64,000 bases of DNA from JAKALD01 sp963817785 (lineage in GTDB: Bacteria > Pseudomonadota > Gammaproteobacteria > Burkholderiales > SG8-39), in NCBI GenBank assembly GCA_963817785.1, contig CAWFPL010000002.1, forward strand, positions 372,001 to 436,000, in the 5' to 3' direction. Position numbers and translations under genes: made by a program. Below the pieces are notes generated by a model. The model was not told the DNA's origin. It searched no databases and was given only the letters and a program-made list of their open reading frames with translations. Shown here piece after piece: positions 34,981-44,429 of this stretch (within the stretch, counting starts at the first letter, position 1; each line of letters starts with the position of its first letter).

Positions 34981-35705
34981 GCCTGCTCAGCGTGGAACGT
35001 CTCGACGTCCGCCACGGGCAGTTGCAGGCGGTGCGCGGCATCTCCTTCGAGGTGCAGGAGGGCGAAACTCTGGCCCTGGTCGGCGCCAACGGCGCGGGGA
35101 AAACGACGCTCTTGCGGGCCATTGCCGGAGCGCACCGGCCGGCGGGGGGGCGCATTCTGCTCGACGGCGCCGACGTCACCGCGGTTCCCGCGTACCGGCG
35201 CGTGGCGCAGGGAATCGCGCTGGTGCCGGAAGGCCGGCGGCTGTTCCCGGGAATGACGGTGGAGGAGAACCTCCTGGTCGCGCGCGCCAATGGCCGGCCG
35301 GGGCCGTGGACCATCGAGCGGGTGCTGGAAGCCTTTCCCATGTTGCGTGCGCGCTTCAAGGCGAAAGCCGGCAGCCTCTCGGGCGGCGAGCAGCAGGCGA
35401 CCGCCATCGGGCGGGCGCTGGTCACCAATCCGCGCATCCTGCTGCTCGACGAGGTCTCGCTCGGCCTGGCGCCGATCGCCGTGGAGCGCGTCTACCAGTG
35501 CCTGGAGACCCTGATCTCCGGCGGCGCCACCATCCTGTTGGTGGAGCAGGATCTCGGGCGCGCGCTGCGCGTGGCGACGCGGGTGGCCTGCATGCTCGAG
35601 GGCAACGTCGTGCTCGAAGGCTCTGCGACGGCGCTGACGCGCGAGCAGGTCACCGAGGCCTATTTCGGCCTCAAGCGCAGTGCCGAGGAGAATCAGCCGG
35701 CATGA
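34977..35705 (+). CDS. ABC transporter ATP-binding protein, LivF type
   Basis: 242 residues. Walker A LVGANGAGKTTLLRAIAG, LVPEGRRLFPGMTVEENLLV (LivF-typical), signature SLSGGEQQATAIGRAL, Walker B ILLLDEVSLGLAPI, His in LLVEQDLGRA (here Asp replaces the usual switch His/Asn position neighbour). GTG start overlaps the stop of the LivG-type gene (GTGA). Paired with it as the nucleotide-binding dimer of the importer. Confidence 0.92.
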   Translation: MSLLSVERLDVRHGQLQAVRGISFEVQEGETLALVGANGAGKTTLLRAIAGAHRPAGGRILLDGADVTAVPAYRRVAQGIALVPEGRRLFPGMTVEENLLVARANGRPGPWTIERVLEAFPMLRARFKAKAGSLSGGEQQATAIGRALVTNPRILLLDEVSLGLAPIAVERVYQCLETLISGGATILLVEQDLGRALRVATRVACMLEGNVVLEGSATALTREQVTEAYFGLKRSAEENQPA

Positions 35706-36604
35706 TCTGGCTCAATCAGATCGTGCAGGGCATTCTGCTCGGCGGCTACTACGCGCTGATCGCCTGCGGGCTTTCGTTCATGTTCGGGGTGATGCGCATC
35801 ATCAACCTGGCCCATGGCGATCTCGCCGTCCTCGCCGCCTTCCTGGTGTGGACTATCGTGGAGCACACCGGGATGTCGCCGTTCCTTGCGCTTGCCATCG
35901 TTCTTCCGGTGATGGGCGGCCTGGGCTGGCTGATGCAACGCGCCATGCTGGAGCGCAGCCTGCGGGCCGGGATGCTGGTGCCGCTGCTCACCACGTTCGG
36001 TCTCGCCATCGTGATCCAGAACCTGTTGTTCGCGTATTACGGCGCCGACACCCGCTCGCTCGCGCCCGCGATCGGCGATCTGGCGTTCGACAGCTGGTCG
36101 CTCGGCAGCCAGATCTACATCAGCCACCTGGCCGGGCTGATTTTCCTGGTCGCGGTCCTGCTGCTGGGCGGACTGCAGCTTCTTCTCACCTGGACGCCGC
36201 TCGGCCGCGCGATTCGCGCCACCGCGGAGGACCCGGATACCGCCGAGCTGGTCGGCATCAACTCGCGCGCGGTTTACGCCGCCGCCGCCGCCATCGCCGT
36301 CATGACCGTCGCGGTCGGCGGCACCTTTCTCGGCATGCGCGCCACCTTCGGCCCCTATGCCGGGCCGACCCAGCTCATTTTCGCTTTCGAGGCCGTGGTC
36401 ATCGGCGGCCTCGGCTCGATGTGGGGAACGCTGCTCGGCGGCATCGTGCTGGGCGTGGCGCAGAACATCGGCGCCCAGATCGCGCCGAACGGTTTCCTGA
36501 TCGCCGGCCACGCGGTGTTCCTTCTGGTGCTCGGCGCCCGCCTCGCGTTCGGGTCGGTGGTCGCACGCGACAGGATCCGCGCATTGTTCGGCAGATCGGC
36601 ATGA
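35702..36604 (+). CDS. Branched-chain-type ABC transporter permease, LivH type
   Basis: 300 residues, about eight hydrophobic helices. Opening MIWLNQIVQGILLGGYYALI then ACGLSFMFGVMRIINLAHGD is the LivH signature; GRAIRATAEDPDTAELVGIN is the cytoplasmic coupling loop contacting the ATPases, and VVIGGLGSMWGTLLGGIVLG is the conserved C-terminal block. ATG overlaps the LivF-type stop (ATGA). Forms the membrane channel with the LivM-type protein. Confidence 0.93.
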   Translation: MIWLNQIVQGILLGGYYALIACGLSFMFGVMRIINLAHGDLAVLAAFLVWTIVEHTGMSPFLALAIVLPVMGGLGWLMQRAMLERSLRAGMLVPLLTTFGLAIVIQNLLFAYYGADTRSLAPAIGDLAFDSWSLGSQIYISHLAGLIFLVAVLLLGGLQLLLTWTPLGRAIRATAEDPDTAELVGINSRAVYAAAAAIAVMTVAVGGTFLGMRATFGPYAGPTQLIFAFEAVVIGGLGSMWGTLLGGIVLGVAQNIGAQIAPNGFLIAGHAVFLLVLGARLAFGSVVARDRIRALFGRSA

Positions 36605-37662
36605 AGGGCGTCGCCGGCCTGTCGATCCAGCGCTGGACGCCGTTGTCGGCCGTCTCGGTGGGCACGCTCATCGCGCTCGGCGTGGCGCTCGCCTTCGGCC
36701 CCTTGTTCCTGGGGGCGAACGCAATCGACCGCCTGACCACGCTGTACATCTACATCATCCTCGCCACCATGTGGAACGCGCTGGCCGGCTACGGCGGCCT
36801 GGTCTCGGTGGGCCAGCAGGCGTTCTTCGGCATCGGAGCCTACGCGGCGATCCGGCTGTCGAGCTTCGGGGTAGGGGTCTATCCGGCGCTGGTGCTCGGT
36901 GCCGTGTTCGCAGGTGCGGTGTCGTATGCGCTCTCCGGATTCGCGTTGCGGTTGCGCGGGGGCGAGTTCGCGATCGGCATGTGGGTGGTGGCCGAGCTGT
37001 TCCACCTGCTGGTGAACCTCGACCGGCTGATCCAGGGAGAGACCGGGACCTCGCTGATCGCGCTCAACGCCTTCAGCCCGGACCATCGCAGGGACTACAA
37101 CTACTGGCTGGCGCTTGCCGCGGTGGCGGCGCTGGTGGCGTTGATGTACGCGCTGCTGCGCGGCCGGCTGGGCAGCTCGGTACAGGCGATCCGCGACAAC
37201 GAGGAGGCGGCATCGTCGCTGGGCGTGCGAGTGCTCGCTACCAAGCGCATCATCTTCGTAGTCGCCGGCGCCGGCTGCGGCCTGGCGGGCACGCTGTGGC
37301 TCGCGACCTCGATTTCGTTCCAGCCGGCGACCTATTTCGGGGTGCAATGGACCGCCTACATGATCTTCATGGCGCTGGTGGGCGGGCTCGGCACCTTCGA
37401 GGGACCGATCCTGGGCGCGATCGTGTTCTTCCTGATGGAGAGCGTGTTCGGCGCAAGCGGCGTCTGGTATCTGGTCGGACTCGGGGCGACGGCAGTCGTG
37501 TTCGCGCTGTACCTGCCGCGCGGCCTGTGGGGCACGATCGAGGAGCGCTTCGGGTTGCGGCTGCTGCCGGTCGGCTACCGCGTCATGGCGAGCGGGTCCG
37601 CGCAGCTCGCGGCGCGGAGCGATGCAGGCGTGTCCGGCGGCGACAGCCGCGCTGCCCACTGA
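36601..37662 (+). CDS. Branched-chain-type ABC transporter permease, LivM type
   Basis: 353 residues, about nine helices. ATMWNALAGYGGLVSVGQQA then FFGIGAY is the LivM signature; SSVQAIRDNEEAASSLGV is the coupling loop; FMALVGGLGTFEGPILGAIV closes the core. A 30-residue soluble tail after LLPVGYRV is Ala/Ser-rich and family-atypical. ATG overlaps the LivH-type stop. Last gene of the importer operon. Confidence 0.93.
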   Translation: MKGVAGLSIQRWTPLSAVSVGTLIALGVALAFGPLFLGANAIDRLTTLYIYIILATMWNALAGYGGLVSVGQQAFFGIGAYAAIRLSSFGVGVYPALVLGAVFAGAVSYALSGFALRLRGGEFAIGMWVVAELFHLLVNLDRLIQGETGTSLIALNAFSPDHRRDYNYWLALAAVAALVALMYALLRGRLGSSVQAIRDNEEAASSLGVRVLATKRIIFVVAGAGCGLAGTLWLATSISFQPATYFGVQWTAYMIFMALVGGLGTFEGPILGAIVFFLMESVFGASGVWYLVGLGATAVVFALYLPRGLWGTIEERFGLRLLPVGYRVMASGSAQLAARSDAGVSGGDSRAAH

Positions 37663-37824
37663 GGGGAGCGGGAAACGACCTCCGCCAGGCGCTTGCCGTT
37701 GACCCCGGCCGCGCCAGCACGGTAGGATTCTCGTATCGGGGATCCGGCAGCCTCCCCGCCCAAGACGCCGCAAGCGTCCAAGGTCTGCCCGACATCTGGC
37801 TTGACCGCCATATGGAGGGATATC

Positions 37825-39018
37825 TTGGACCCCTCGCAGGAAGCCTCTTCCCAGAATCCCGCCCCGCCGGGGTATTCGCTCTGGCAGCTCGCCGGCTATG
37901 CGCTGAAGCTCGGTACTCTGGGCTTCGGTGGTCCCGTGGCGCTCGTCGGCTACATGCACCGGGATCTGGTCGAAAACCGAAAATGGATCTCGGAGGCCGA
38001 CTACAAGGAAGGGCTGGCGCTCGCGCAGCTTGCCCCCGGACCGCTCGCGGCCCAGCTCGCCATTTATCTCGGCTATGTCCATTACCGCGTGCGCGGGGGG
38101 ACACTGGTCGGGCTCGCCTTCGTCATCCCGTCCTTCCTGATGGTGGTCGGGCTCGGCGCCGCGTACGTCGCCTACGGGGGGCTCGCCTGGATGCAGGCGG
38201 TGTTCTACGGCGTTGGTGCTTCGGTGATCGGCATCATCGCGATCAGCGCCTACAAGCTGACTCTGAAGAACCTCCGCAAGGACAAGCTGCTCTGGGCGAT
38301 CTATCTGGCTGCCGCGGCAGTAACCGTTGTCACCGAGACGGAGAGCGTGTGGCTATTCATCGGCGCCGGAATCCTGGTGTGGCTCGTCAAGACGCCTCCG
38401 AAGATGTGGTTCGGCGGCGGGGGTGCGAGCGGGCTGGCGGCGATGGCCGGCCAGCTTCCGGCCGCATCGACCCTCGCGACCGCAGTCGACTGGCCGCAGC
38501 TGCTGCATCTCGGTTTGTTTTTCGCGTACGCGGGCGCGTTCGTGTTCGGCAGCGGTCTGGCGATCGTCCCCTTTCTCTATGGCGGGGTCGTCGCCCAGCA
38601 CCACTGGCTGAACGATCGCCAGTTCGTGGATGCGGTGGCGGTCGCAATGATTACGCCCGGACCAGTCGTAATCACTGTTGGCTTCATCGGCTACCTGGTG
38701 GCGGGAGTTCCGGGTGCCATAGTCGCCGCGCTCGGAACTTTTCTGCCCTGCTACCTGTTTACGATCATCCCGGCGCCGTACTTCAAGAAGCACGGCAAGA
38801 AGCCGGCGATCGCGGCATTCGTCGACGGGGTGACGGCAGCGGCGATCGGGGCCATCACTGGCGCCGTGCTGGTGCTGGGGAAGAGATCGGTCACCGACGT
38901 CGCAACGCTACTGGTGGCGCTCGCCACCGCCGCGCTGCTATTGAAGCTGAAGAAGGTGCCCGAGCCGGTCATCGTACTGATCGCCGCCGCGGTGGGACTG
39001 CTGATTTACGGGCGGTGA
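37825..39018 (+). CDS. chrA: Chromate transporter-family protein (ChrA type)
   Basis: 397 residues in two homologous CHR halves, the long-chain form. Half one: LGTLGFGGPVALVGYMHRDL and LAQLAPGPLAAQLAIYLGY; half two: VFGSGLAIVPFLYGGVV and AVAMITPGPVVITVGFIGYL. The paired GFGGP and PGP motifs are diagnostic. Probable chromate (or related anion) efflux by antiport. TTG at 37825 is chosen because TGGAGGGATATC precedes it; a TTG at 37801 is possible. No chrB regulator is visible nearby. Confidence 0.88.
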   Translation: MDPSQEASSQNPAPPGYSLWQLAGYALKLGTLGFGGPVALVGYMHRDLVENRKWISEADYKEGLALAQLAPGPLAAQLAIYLGYVHYRVRGGTLVGLAFVIPSFLMVVGLGAAYVAYGGLAWMQAVFYGVGASVIGIIAISAYKLTLKNLRKDKLLWAIYLAAAAVTVVTETESVWLFIGAGILVWLVKTPPKMWFGGGGASGLAAMAGQLPAASTLATAVDWPQLLHLGLFFAYAGAFVFGSGLAIVPFLYGGVVAQHHWLNDRQFVDAVAVAMITPGPVVITVGFIGYLVAGVPGAIVAALGTFLPCYLFTIIPAPYFKKHGKKPAIAAFVDGVTAAAIGAITGAVLVLGKRSVTDVATLLVALATAALLLKLKKVPEPVIVLIAAAVGLLIYGR

Positions 39019-39019
39019 C

Positions 39020-39166
39020 ATGAGGGTTCCGCGCCGACTGGTGCTCCCGGGAGCGTTGATCGCCCTGGTGCTGCCGGGCGAACTCGTCTGGTCCTGGCGC
39101 GCTTGCGATGGCGGGGGAGACGGGGCCGGACGACATGCCCGCGATCTTCGCGGCGGCCGGAGGTGA
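39020..39166 (+). CDS. Possible small hydrophobic protein after chrA
   Basis: 48 codons, starting ATG one base after the chrA stop. Residues about 7-25 (LVLPGALIALVLPGELVWS) could be a signal or single helix; the rest is Gly/Arg-rich. Nothing recognisable; it may be a chance frame. The tight spacing to chrA is the only support. Confidence 0.3.
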   Translation: MRVPRRLVLPGALIALVLPGELVWSWRACDGGGDGAGRHARDLRGGRR

Positions 39167-39236
39167 CGGCCATTGCGACTGAAAAAGCCATCAGAAAAAC
39201 CCGCGCGCTCCTGGTCCGCCGGGCGAGTACCTTGAA

Positions 39237-40448
39237 ATGGCTCTGATCGTCGCCGAGGGCGTCGAGCGCGGAGCTGCGCGGATTCTGGCTGCGCGCGCGC
39301 TGCGCGCGTTCTGCGACGGCTACGTGGCTATCCTGCTACCCGCGTACCTGCTTGCGCTGGGCCACGGCACGCTCGAGGTCGGCCTGCTCAGTTCCGCGAC
39401 GCTGCTCGGCTCGGCGCTCGCGACGCTCGGCGTCGGCGCCGTCGGGTGCCGCTTGGGCCACCGTGTGTTACTCCTCGGCGCCGCCATCCTGATGGCGGCC
39501 ACCGGATTCGGTTTCGCCGCGTCCGAGTCCTTCGGGCTGCTTCTTGTCATCGCGTTCGTCGGCACGATCAATCCAAGCTCGGGCGACGTGAGCGTCTTCA
39601 GTCCGCTGGAGCAGGCAGCCCTCGCGGGGATGGCGACAGACCGTGCGCGCACGGCCCTGTTCGCGCGTTACAGCCTGGCCGGCTCTATGTTCGGGGCGGT
39701 GGGCGCGCTTGCCGCGGGTCTGCCCGAACGGCTCCACTTCGCTGTCGGCATGGCATCGTTGAGCGTGATGCGCATCATGTTCCTGTTCTATGGCGCGGCG
39801 GGCGTTTTCGTGTGGTGGCTGTACCGCGCGCTGCCGCGGCCGCCGCAGCGGGCGGCGGAGGCCCGCCAGGCGAGCCTCGGCGCATCGCGGTCGATCGTCC
39901 TCAAGCTGGCGGCACTTTTCAGCATCGATGCCTTTGCGGGCGGCCTGATCGTGAACTCGCTGCTCGCGCTGTGGCTGTTCAAGCGCTTCGGGCTCTCGCT
40001 GTCGGACGCGGGAGCGTTCTTCTTCTGCTCCAGCGTTCTCGCCGCGCTCTCGTACCTCGCGGCGGTTCCCCTCGCACGGCGCTTCGGGTTGCTGAACACG
40101 ATGGTGTTCACGCACATCCCGTCGAGCGTGTGCCTGATCCTCGCCGCGCTCGCGCCCGGCCAGGCATGGGCCATCGCGTTGCTGCTGCTGCGAAGCGCGC
40201 TATCTCAGATGGACGTGCCTACTCGCACAGCCTACGTGATGGGGGTCGTGACTCCGGCGGAACGCCCTGCGGCCGCGAGCTTCACCTCGGTGCCGCGCAG
40301 CCTCGCCGCCGCGGCCAGCCCCGCGCTGGCCGGCGCGATGATCGCGGGCGGCGCGCTGAGCGCTCCGTTGCTGGCATGCGGTGCGCTGAAGATCCTCTAC
40401 GACCTTGTGCTGTGGGCCACATTTAGAAAGGTGACTCTGCGGTCATGA
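39237..40448 (+). CDS. Major facilitator superfamily transporter
   Basis: 403 residues with about twelve helices. The MFS motif between helices 2 and 3 is weakly present in VGAVGCRLGHRVLLLGAAIL. FCDGYVAILLPAYLLALGHG begins helix 1. A charged loop RALPRPPQRAAEARQASLGA separates the halves. VPTRTAYVMGVVTPAERPAA recalls drug-efflux type members. Substrate unknown. Plus strand, about 220 bp after chrA. Confidence 0.85.
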   Translation: MALIVAEGVERGAARILAARALRAFCDGYVAILLPAYLLALGHGTLEVGLLSSATLLGSALATLGVGAVGCRLGHRVLLLGAAILMAATGFGFAASESFGLLLVIAFVGTINPSSGDVSVFSPLEQAALAGMATDRARTALFARYSLAGSMFGAVGALAAGLPERLHFAVGMASLSVMRIMFLFYGAAGVFVWWLYRALPRPPQRAAEARQASLGASRSIVLKLAALFSIDAFAGGLIVNSLLALWLFKRFGLSLSDAGAFFFCSSVLAALSYLAAVPLARRFGLLNTMVFTHIPSSVCLILAALAPGQAWAIALLLLRSALSQMDVPTRTAYVMGVVTPAERPAAASFTSVPRSLAAAASPALAGAMIAGGALSAPLLACGALKILYDLVLWATFRKVTLRS

Positions 40449-40603
40449 CTATGCGCGCTCTCGCGCGGTTCGGCGTTCGAGTCACCGATCGAGCGCTTTC
40501 TATGCGATTCTAGCGGCCGTGGCCAAGTATGCGACGAACCCGCAAGTGCCGCGGGCGGTGCCATGTCGCCGCGCATCCTGGTGCTACAGAAGGAGTCCGT
40601 CCC

Positions 40604-41515
40604 ATGCCGGTCAGCTTCGAAGGCAAGCTCGTAGTCGCGATCTCCTCCCGGGCGCTGTTTGACTTCGAGGAGGAGAACCTCACTTTCGAGCGCGAGGGCG
40701 AGCGCGCCTACATCGATCTGCAGTTCTCGCGCCTCGAGGTGCCGGCGAAGGAAGGGGTCGCATTCCCGCTGGTGAAGAAGCTGCTCGGATTCAACACGCC
40801 GGAAGCGCAGCGCGTGGAGGTGGTGATCCTGTCCAAGAACGACCCGGTGAGCGGGCTGCGCGTGTTCAAGTCGGCCGATCTCGCCGGGCTGCGGCTCGAG
40901 CGCGGCGTGTTCACCCGCGGGCGCAACGCCTACCGCTACCTCGACGCGCTGTGCGCGAACTTGTTCCTGTCGGCCAACGAAGTGGACGTGAGGGGCGCTC
41001 TGGAGGCGGGCTTTCCAGCAGCGCGCGTGTTTCCGGAATCCGCGCAGGCCGCCGAGCGCCACGCCGACGAGGTGCGCATCGCGTTCGACGGCGACGCGGT
41101 GCTGTTCTCCGATGAGGCCGAGCGGGTCTTCCAGCGCGACGGGCTCGATGCCTTCACCCAGCACGAGACGCGGCATGCTCTGCGGCCGCTGCCGCCGGGG
41201 CCGTTCAAGCCGCTGCTCGAAGCGCTGCACCGCCTGCAGAGCGCGGCCGGAACCGATGTGCCGATGCGCGTCCGCACGGCGCTGGTGACCGCGCGCAGCG
41301 CGCCGGCGCACGAGCGCGCGGTGCGCACGCTCATGCAGTGGGACATCGAGGTCGACGAGGCCATGTTCCTAGGCGGGCTGGACAAGGGCGCCTTCCTCAA
41401 GGCCTTCGAGCCGGACTTTTACTTCGACGATCAGCGCGGCCACGCCGACTCGGCGCGCCAGCACGTCGCGACCGGCCACGTCCCCTTCGGCATTGCCAAT
41501 CGGGCCGCGCGTTAG
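40604..41515 (+). CDS. 5'-nucleotidase (Pfam 5_nucleotid-type)
   Basis: 303 residues. The start MPVSFEGKLVVAISSRALFD and FNTPEAQRVEVVILSKNDPV match the bacterial cytosolic 5'-nucleotidase family, as do VRIAFDGDAVLFSDEAERVF and FEPDFYFDDQRGHADSA. It dephosphorylates nucleoside monophosphates; the acid residues of the HAD-like core appear present. AGGAGTCCGTCCC lies before the ATG. Stands alone. Confidence 0.85.
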   Translation: MPVSFEGKLVVAISSRALFDFEEENLTFEREGERAYIDLQFSRLEVPAKEGVAFPLVKKLLGFNTPEAQRVEVVILSKNDPVSGLRVFKSADLAGLRLERGVFTRGRNAYRYLDALCANLFLSANEVDVRGALEAGFPAARVFPESAQAAERHADEVRIAFDGDAVLFSDEAERVFQRDGLDAFTQHETRHALRPLPPGPFKPLLEALHRLQSAAGTDVPMRVRTALVTARSAPAHERAVRTLMQWDIEVDEAMFLGGLDKGAFLKAFEPDFYFDDQRGHADSARQHVATGHVPFGIANRAAR

Positions 41516-41558
41516 CGGCCGCGTCGCGCGCTCTCGCGGCGCGCGGGTCACTGCGCCC

Positions 41559-42782
41559 TCAGAGGAAGAATTCGCGCGGCTCGACCCGCACCCTCCCATA
41601 TTCGAGCGTGCGCCGGATGTGGTAGGGCTCCTCGGCGGAGGCTTTCGGTGCCTTCATCAGGTCGAGCAGCTTGTGCGGCCGCGTCGGCTGGCCTGCGGGG
41701 TCGAGGACCACCATCACGCGCGGCTTGAGGCGGCGCTGGGGATTCTGCGCAATCACGATGCCGATCTCGCCCGTATTCAGCTCGACGGTGCTGCCGACCG
41801 GATAGACGCCGATGCACTGGCAGAACTGCTCGACGAGCGCGCCGTGATACGCGCTTCCGCGCAGCTTGTAGAGCACGCCGAAGGCCTGCGAGGGCGAGAG
41901 CTGCGCGGCGTACGGCCGCGGCATGGTCATCGCGTCGAAGCCATCGACGATCGCCGCCATCGACCCGAACAGCCCGATCTCGGCTCCGGACAGACTGTTC
42001 GGATAGCCGGTGCCGTCCTGTCGCTCGTGATGCAGCGCTGCCAGCCCCGGCAAGCGCGCCGGCAACCCCGGGGTGCGCCGCAGGATCTCGACCGAGTGCT
42101 GCACGTGGGTCTTCGCCACCTTGAACTCCGCCGGGTTCAGGTGGCTGCGTTTGCCGAGCAGGGCATCCGGGAGCTCGAGCTTGCCCACGTCCTGCAGCAA
42201 GCCGAGCAGGCCGAGCAGCTCGAGATCGTCGCGCGCCAGTTGCTGAAAGCGCCCGAACGCGGTCATGTAGATCGACATGTTGAGGGCGCGCTCCTGCAGA
42301 CCCTCGGCCTTGCTGCCCAGGCGCGACACCAGCATCAGTGCGTCCGGGTTGCGCACCAGGCTGCCCGTCATCCGTGCGACCGCATCGCGGGCATGCTTGC
42401 CGTCCAGAACGCCTCCGGCGCGAATGCCGCCAAACAGCTCTTCGACGTCGGCGATGGAGTGGGCGTAGACATCGTGCGCCCGACCGAACTCGCTCTCGAC
42501 GTTCTCCAGTTCGCGGTAGACCGCGCTGCCACGAATCGAGAACTCGGGCGCGGCGGGTGCGGGGAGGCTGGTGCCTGCCGGGCGCTTTGCACTTAGGTCG
42601 ATGTCGCGTCCGCGCTCGGCGTCGATGAACACCGTGCGGCAGTACTTGCGCAGCACCTCGATGTGCGTGGGTGTGCGCACGGTGAATCCCTGGAACACGA
42701 ACGGGGTGTCGGTCCAGGGCCGGTCGAGTTCTGACACAAACATGCCAACTGTCAAATCTTCGACAGATATTTCACGTTTCAT
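41559..42782 (-). CDS. Degenerate HD-GYP protein with N-terminal DUF3391
   Basis: 407 residues. The N-terminal 130 (VEDLTVGMFVSELDRPW, FVFQGFTVRT) are the DUF3391 module that often precedes HD-GYP. The HD-GYP region (about 150-330) keeps HHERQDGTGYPNSL (GYP loop) but the HD pair reads LLQDVGKLELP, with Gln for His, and the preceding SxHSxR helix lacks its His (RALNMSIYMTAF). Metal ligands are thus lost and phosphodiesterase activity is doubtful; a binding or scaffold role is possible. A 45-residue tail follows. Confidence 0.85.
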   Translation of the reverse strand: MKREISVEDLTVGMFVSELDRPWTDTPFVFQGFTVRTPTHIEVLRKYCRTVFIDAERGRDIDLSAKRPAGTSLPAPAAPEFSIRGSAVYRELENVESEFGRAHDVYAHSIADVEELFGGIRAGGVLDGKHARDAVARMTGSLVRNPDALMLVSRLGSKAEGLQERALNMSIYMTAFGRFQQLARDDLELLGLLGLLQDVGKLELPDALLGKRSHLNPAEFKVAKTHVQHSVEILRRTPGLPARLPGLAALHHERQDGTGYPNSLSGAEIGLFGSMAAIVDGFDAMTMPRPYAAQLSPSQAFGVLYKLRGSAYHGALVEQFCQCIGVYPVGSTVELNTGEIGIVIAQNPQRRLKPRVMVVLDPAGQPTRPHKLLDLMKAPKASAEEPYHIRRTLEYGRVRVEPREFFL

Positions 42783-43115
42783 GACTGCCTCCTCCCGGAG
42801 TCGCGGGGCTTTCCCGCCGGCGACTTAACAAACCCTCACCAGCAGTCGAAACTCGGCAATCTCCGTGCCTGTCCCATTCAGCGGCCGGAGCCTGCGAAGG
42901 GACAGGCTACCCGGGCGTCCGGGGGGCGCGAGTGTCCCAGAGTCTGCCGTGCTGTCCGGCAGGGTACCCGGTGGCACGCGCGCGCCCGCGTGCTTGTTCG
43001 GTCGGCGTGGTAAAGGGCGTGTCCGAGCTGGCACCCGAACGGGTTGGGGGGCTCCTCTTCGGCCGGGAGGCGGGTGGCCGCTCAGGCCCGGGACCGGATC
43101 AGGCGGTTTCTGCCG
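42783..43115. other. Intergenic region without recognisable content
   Basis: 333 bp upstream of the HD-GYP gene and downstream of the M20 peptidase gene, both on the minus strand. Very GC-rich, with only random open frames. It should contain the HD-GYP promoter; no clear element is seen. Confidence 0.5.
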
Positions 43116-44303
43116 TTACTCTCCGAGCGGAAGCGCGTCCTCGGCCAGCGCCGCGAGGTAGCCCGCCCCCAAGGGAATCACCGCATCGTTGAAATCGTAG
43201 CCCGGGTTGTGCAGGAAGCAGCTCGAGGGCCCGCCGCCCTGGCCGAGCCACACGTAGGCGCCGGGCCGCGCCTGCAGCATGAAAGAGAAGTCCTCGCCGC
43301 CCATGGTCGGCTCGGGATCGCGGATCACGTTATCCCTGCCGAAGATGCGCTCGCCCACCTTGGCCGCGAACGCGGCCTCGCGCGCCGAATTGATGGTCGC
43401 GGGGTAGTCGCGCCGGTACTCGAGCTCGGCGCCGGCGCCCAGAGCCTGCGCCACGTTCGCGGCGATCGCCTTGATGCGCGATTCGGCCATGTCGCGCGTC
43501 TCAGGCTGGAACGTGCGCACGGTGCCGATCAGCTTGACGAACTCAGGAATCACGTTGAAGGCACCCAGCTGGCTGGTCTGCATCGAGCACAGGCTGATCA
43601 CCAGCGCGTCGAGCGGGCTGACGTTGCGGCTGACGATCGTTTGCAGCGCGGTGATGATGTGAGCGGCGACGACCACGGGGTCGACCGTCAGGTGGGGAAG
43701 CGCGGCATGTCCCCCCCTGCCGCGCACCACGAGCTGGATCTCGTCGGTCGCGGCCATCATCGGTCCGGGTCCGACTGCGATCTTGCCCGCAGGCAGCGCC
43801 GGCCAGTTGTGAAGGGCGTATACCTCGTTGGCGGCAAACCGTTCGAACAGCCCCTCGTCGACCATTGCCTTGCCGCCGGCGCCGCCTTCCTCGGCTGGCT
43901 GGAAGATGAGGTACGCGGTGCCGTCGAAATTGCGCGTCTGCGCGAGGTAGCGCGCCGCTGCCAGCAGCATGGTGGTGTGGCCGTCGTGCCCGCAGCCGTG
44001 CATTCGGCCTTCGTGCTTCGAGCGGTACGGCACATCGCCGGTCTCGTGCATCGGCAAACAATCCATGTCGGCGCGCAGCCCGATGGCCCGGCCGCTCGTC
44101 GTGCGCTTCCCCCGCACGACCCCGACCACGCCCGTCTTCGCCAGGCCGCGGTGCGCCTCGATGCCCCACAGGGCGAGCTTCTCGGCGACGATGCCGGAGG
44201 TGCGGTTTTCCTCGTAGCCGAGCTCGGGATGTGCGTGAATGTCGCGACGGATCTGCTGCAGCTCGGCCTGATAGTTGCGGATGTGCTCGACTGGATTGCT
44301 CAT
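43116..44303 (-). CDS. M20-family amidohydrolase (hippurate hydrolase-like)
   Basis: 395 residues. Metal-binding blocks are GRMHGCGHDGHTTMLL (Cys and His), FQPAEEGGAGGKAM (Glu pair) and PTMGGEDFSFML; ALHNWPALPAGKI is also typical. The dimerisation domain sits at about 190-300. Similar enzymes cleave hippurate, N-acyl amino acids or indole-acetyl conjugates in the cytosol. The frame is open far upstream over mutY, but the ATG before SNPVEHIRNYQ is the family start. Confidence 0.9.
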   Translation of the reverse strand: MSNPVEHIRNYQAELQQIRRDIHAHPELGYEENRTSGIVAEKLALWGIEAHRGLAKTGVVGVVRGKRTTSGRAIGLRADMDCLPMHETGDVPYRSKHEGRMHGCGHDGHTTMLLAAARYLAQTRNFDGTAYLIFQPAEEGGAGGKAMVDEGLFERFAANEVYALHNWPALPAGKIAVGPGPMMAATDEIQLVVRGRGGHAALPHLTVDPVVVAAHIITALQTIVSRNVSPLDALVISLCSMQTSQLGAFNVIPEFVKLIGTVRTFQPETRDMAESRIKAIAANVAQALGAGAELEYRRDYPATINSAREAAFAAKVGERIFGRDNVIRDPEPTMGGEDFSFMLQARPGAYVWLGQGGGPSSCFLHNPGYDFNDAVIPLGAGYLAALAEDALPLGE

Positions 44304-44429
44304 GGGTACCTGCAAAGGGGCGGCAAGCGCGCGATCGGCGCGCAGGCCATGTTGCCGATTCCGCCAGGGGCCGTCAAACCCGCCCGAGCGCGCGCCGCGG
44401 CCGCGTGACCCGGGCGCTAGAATCGCGCC

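Noticed and set aside
42783..43115. Looked for a riboswitch or sRNA in the GC-rich gap
   Set aside because: No conserved structure or terminator could be identified by eye.
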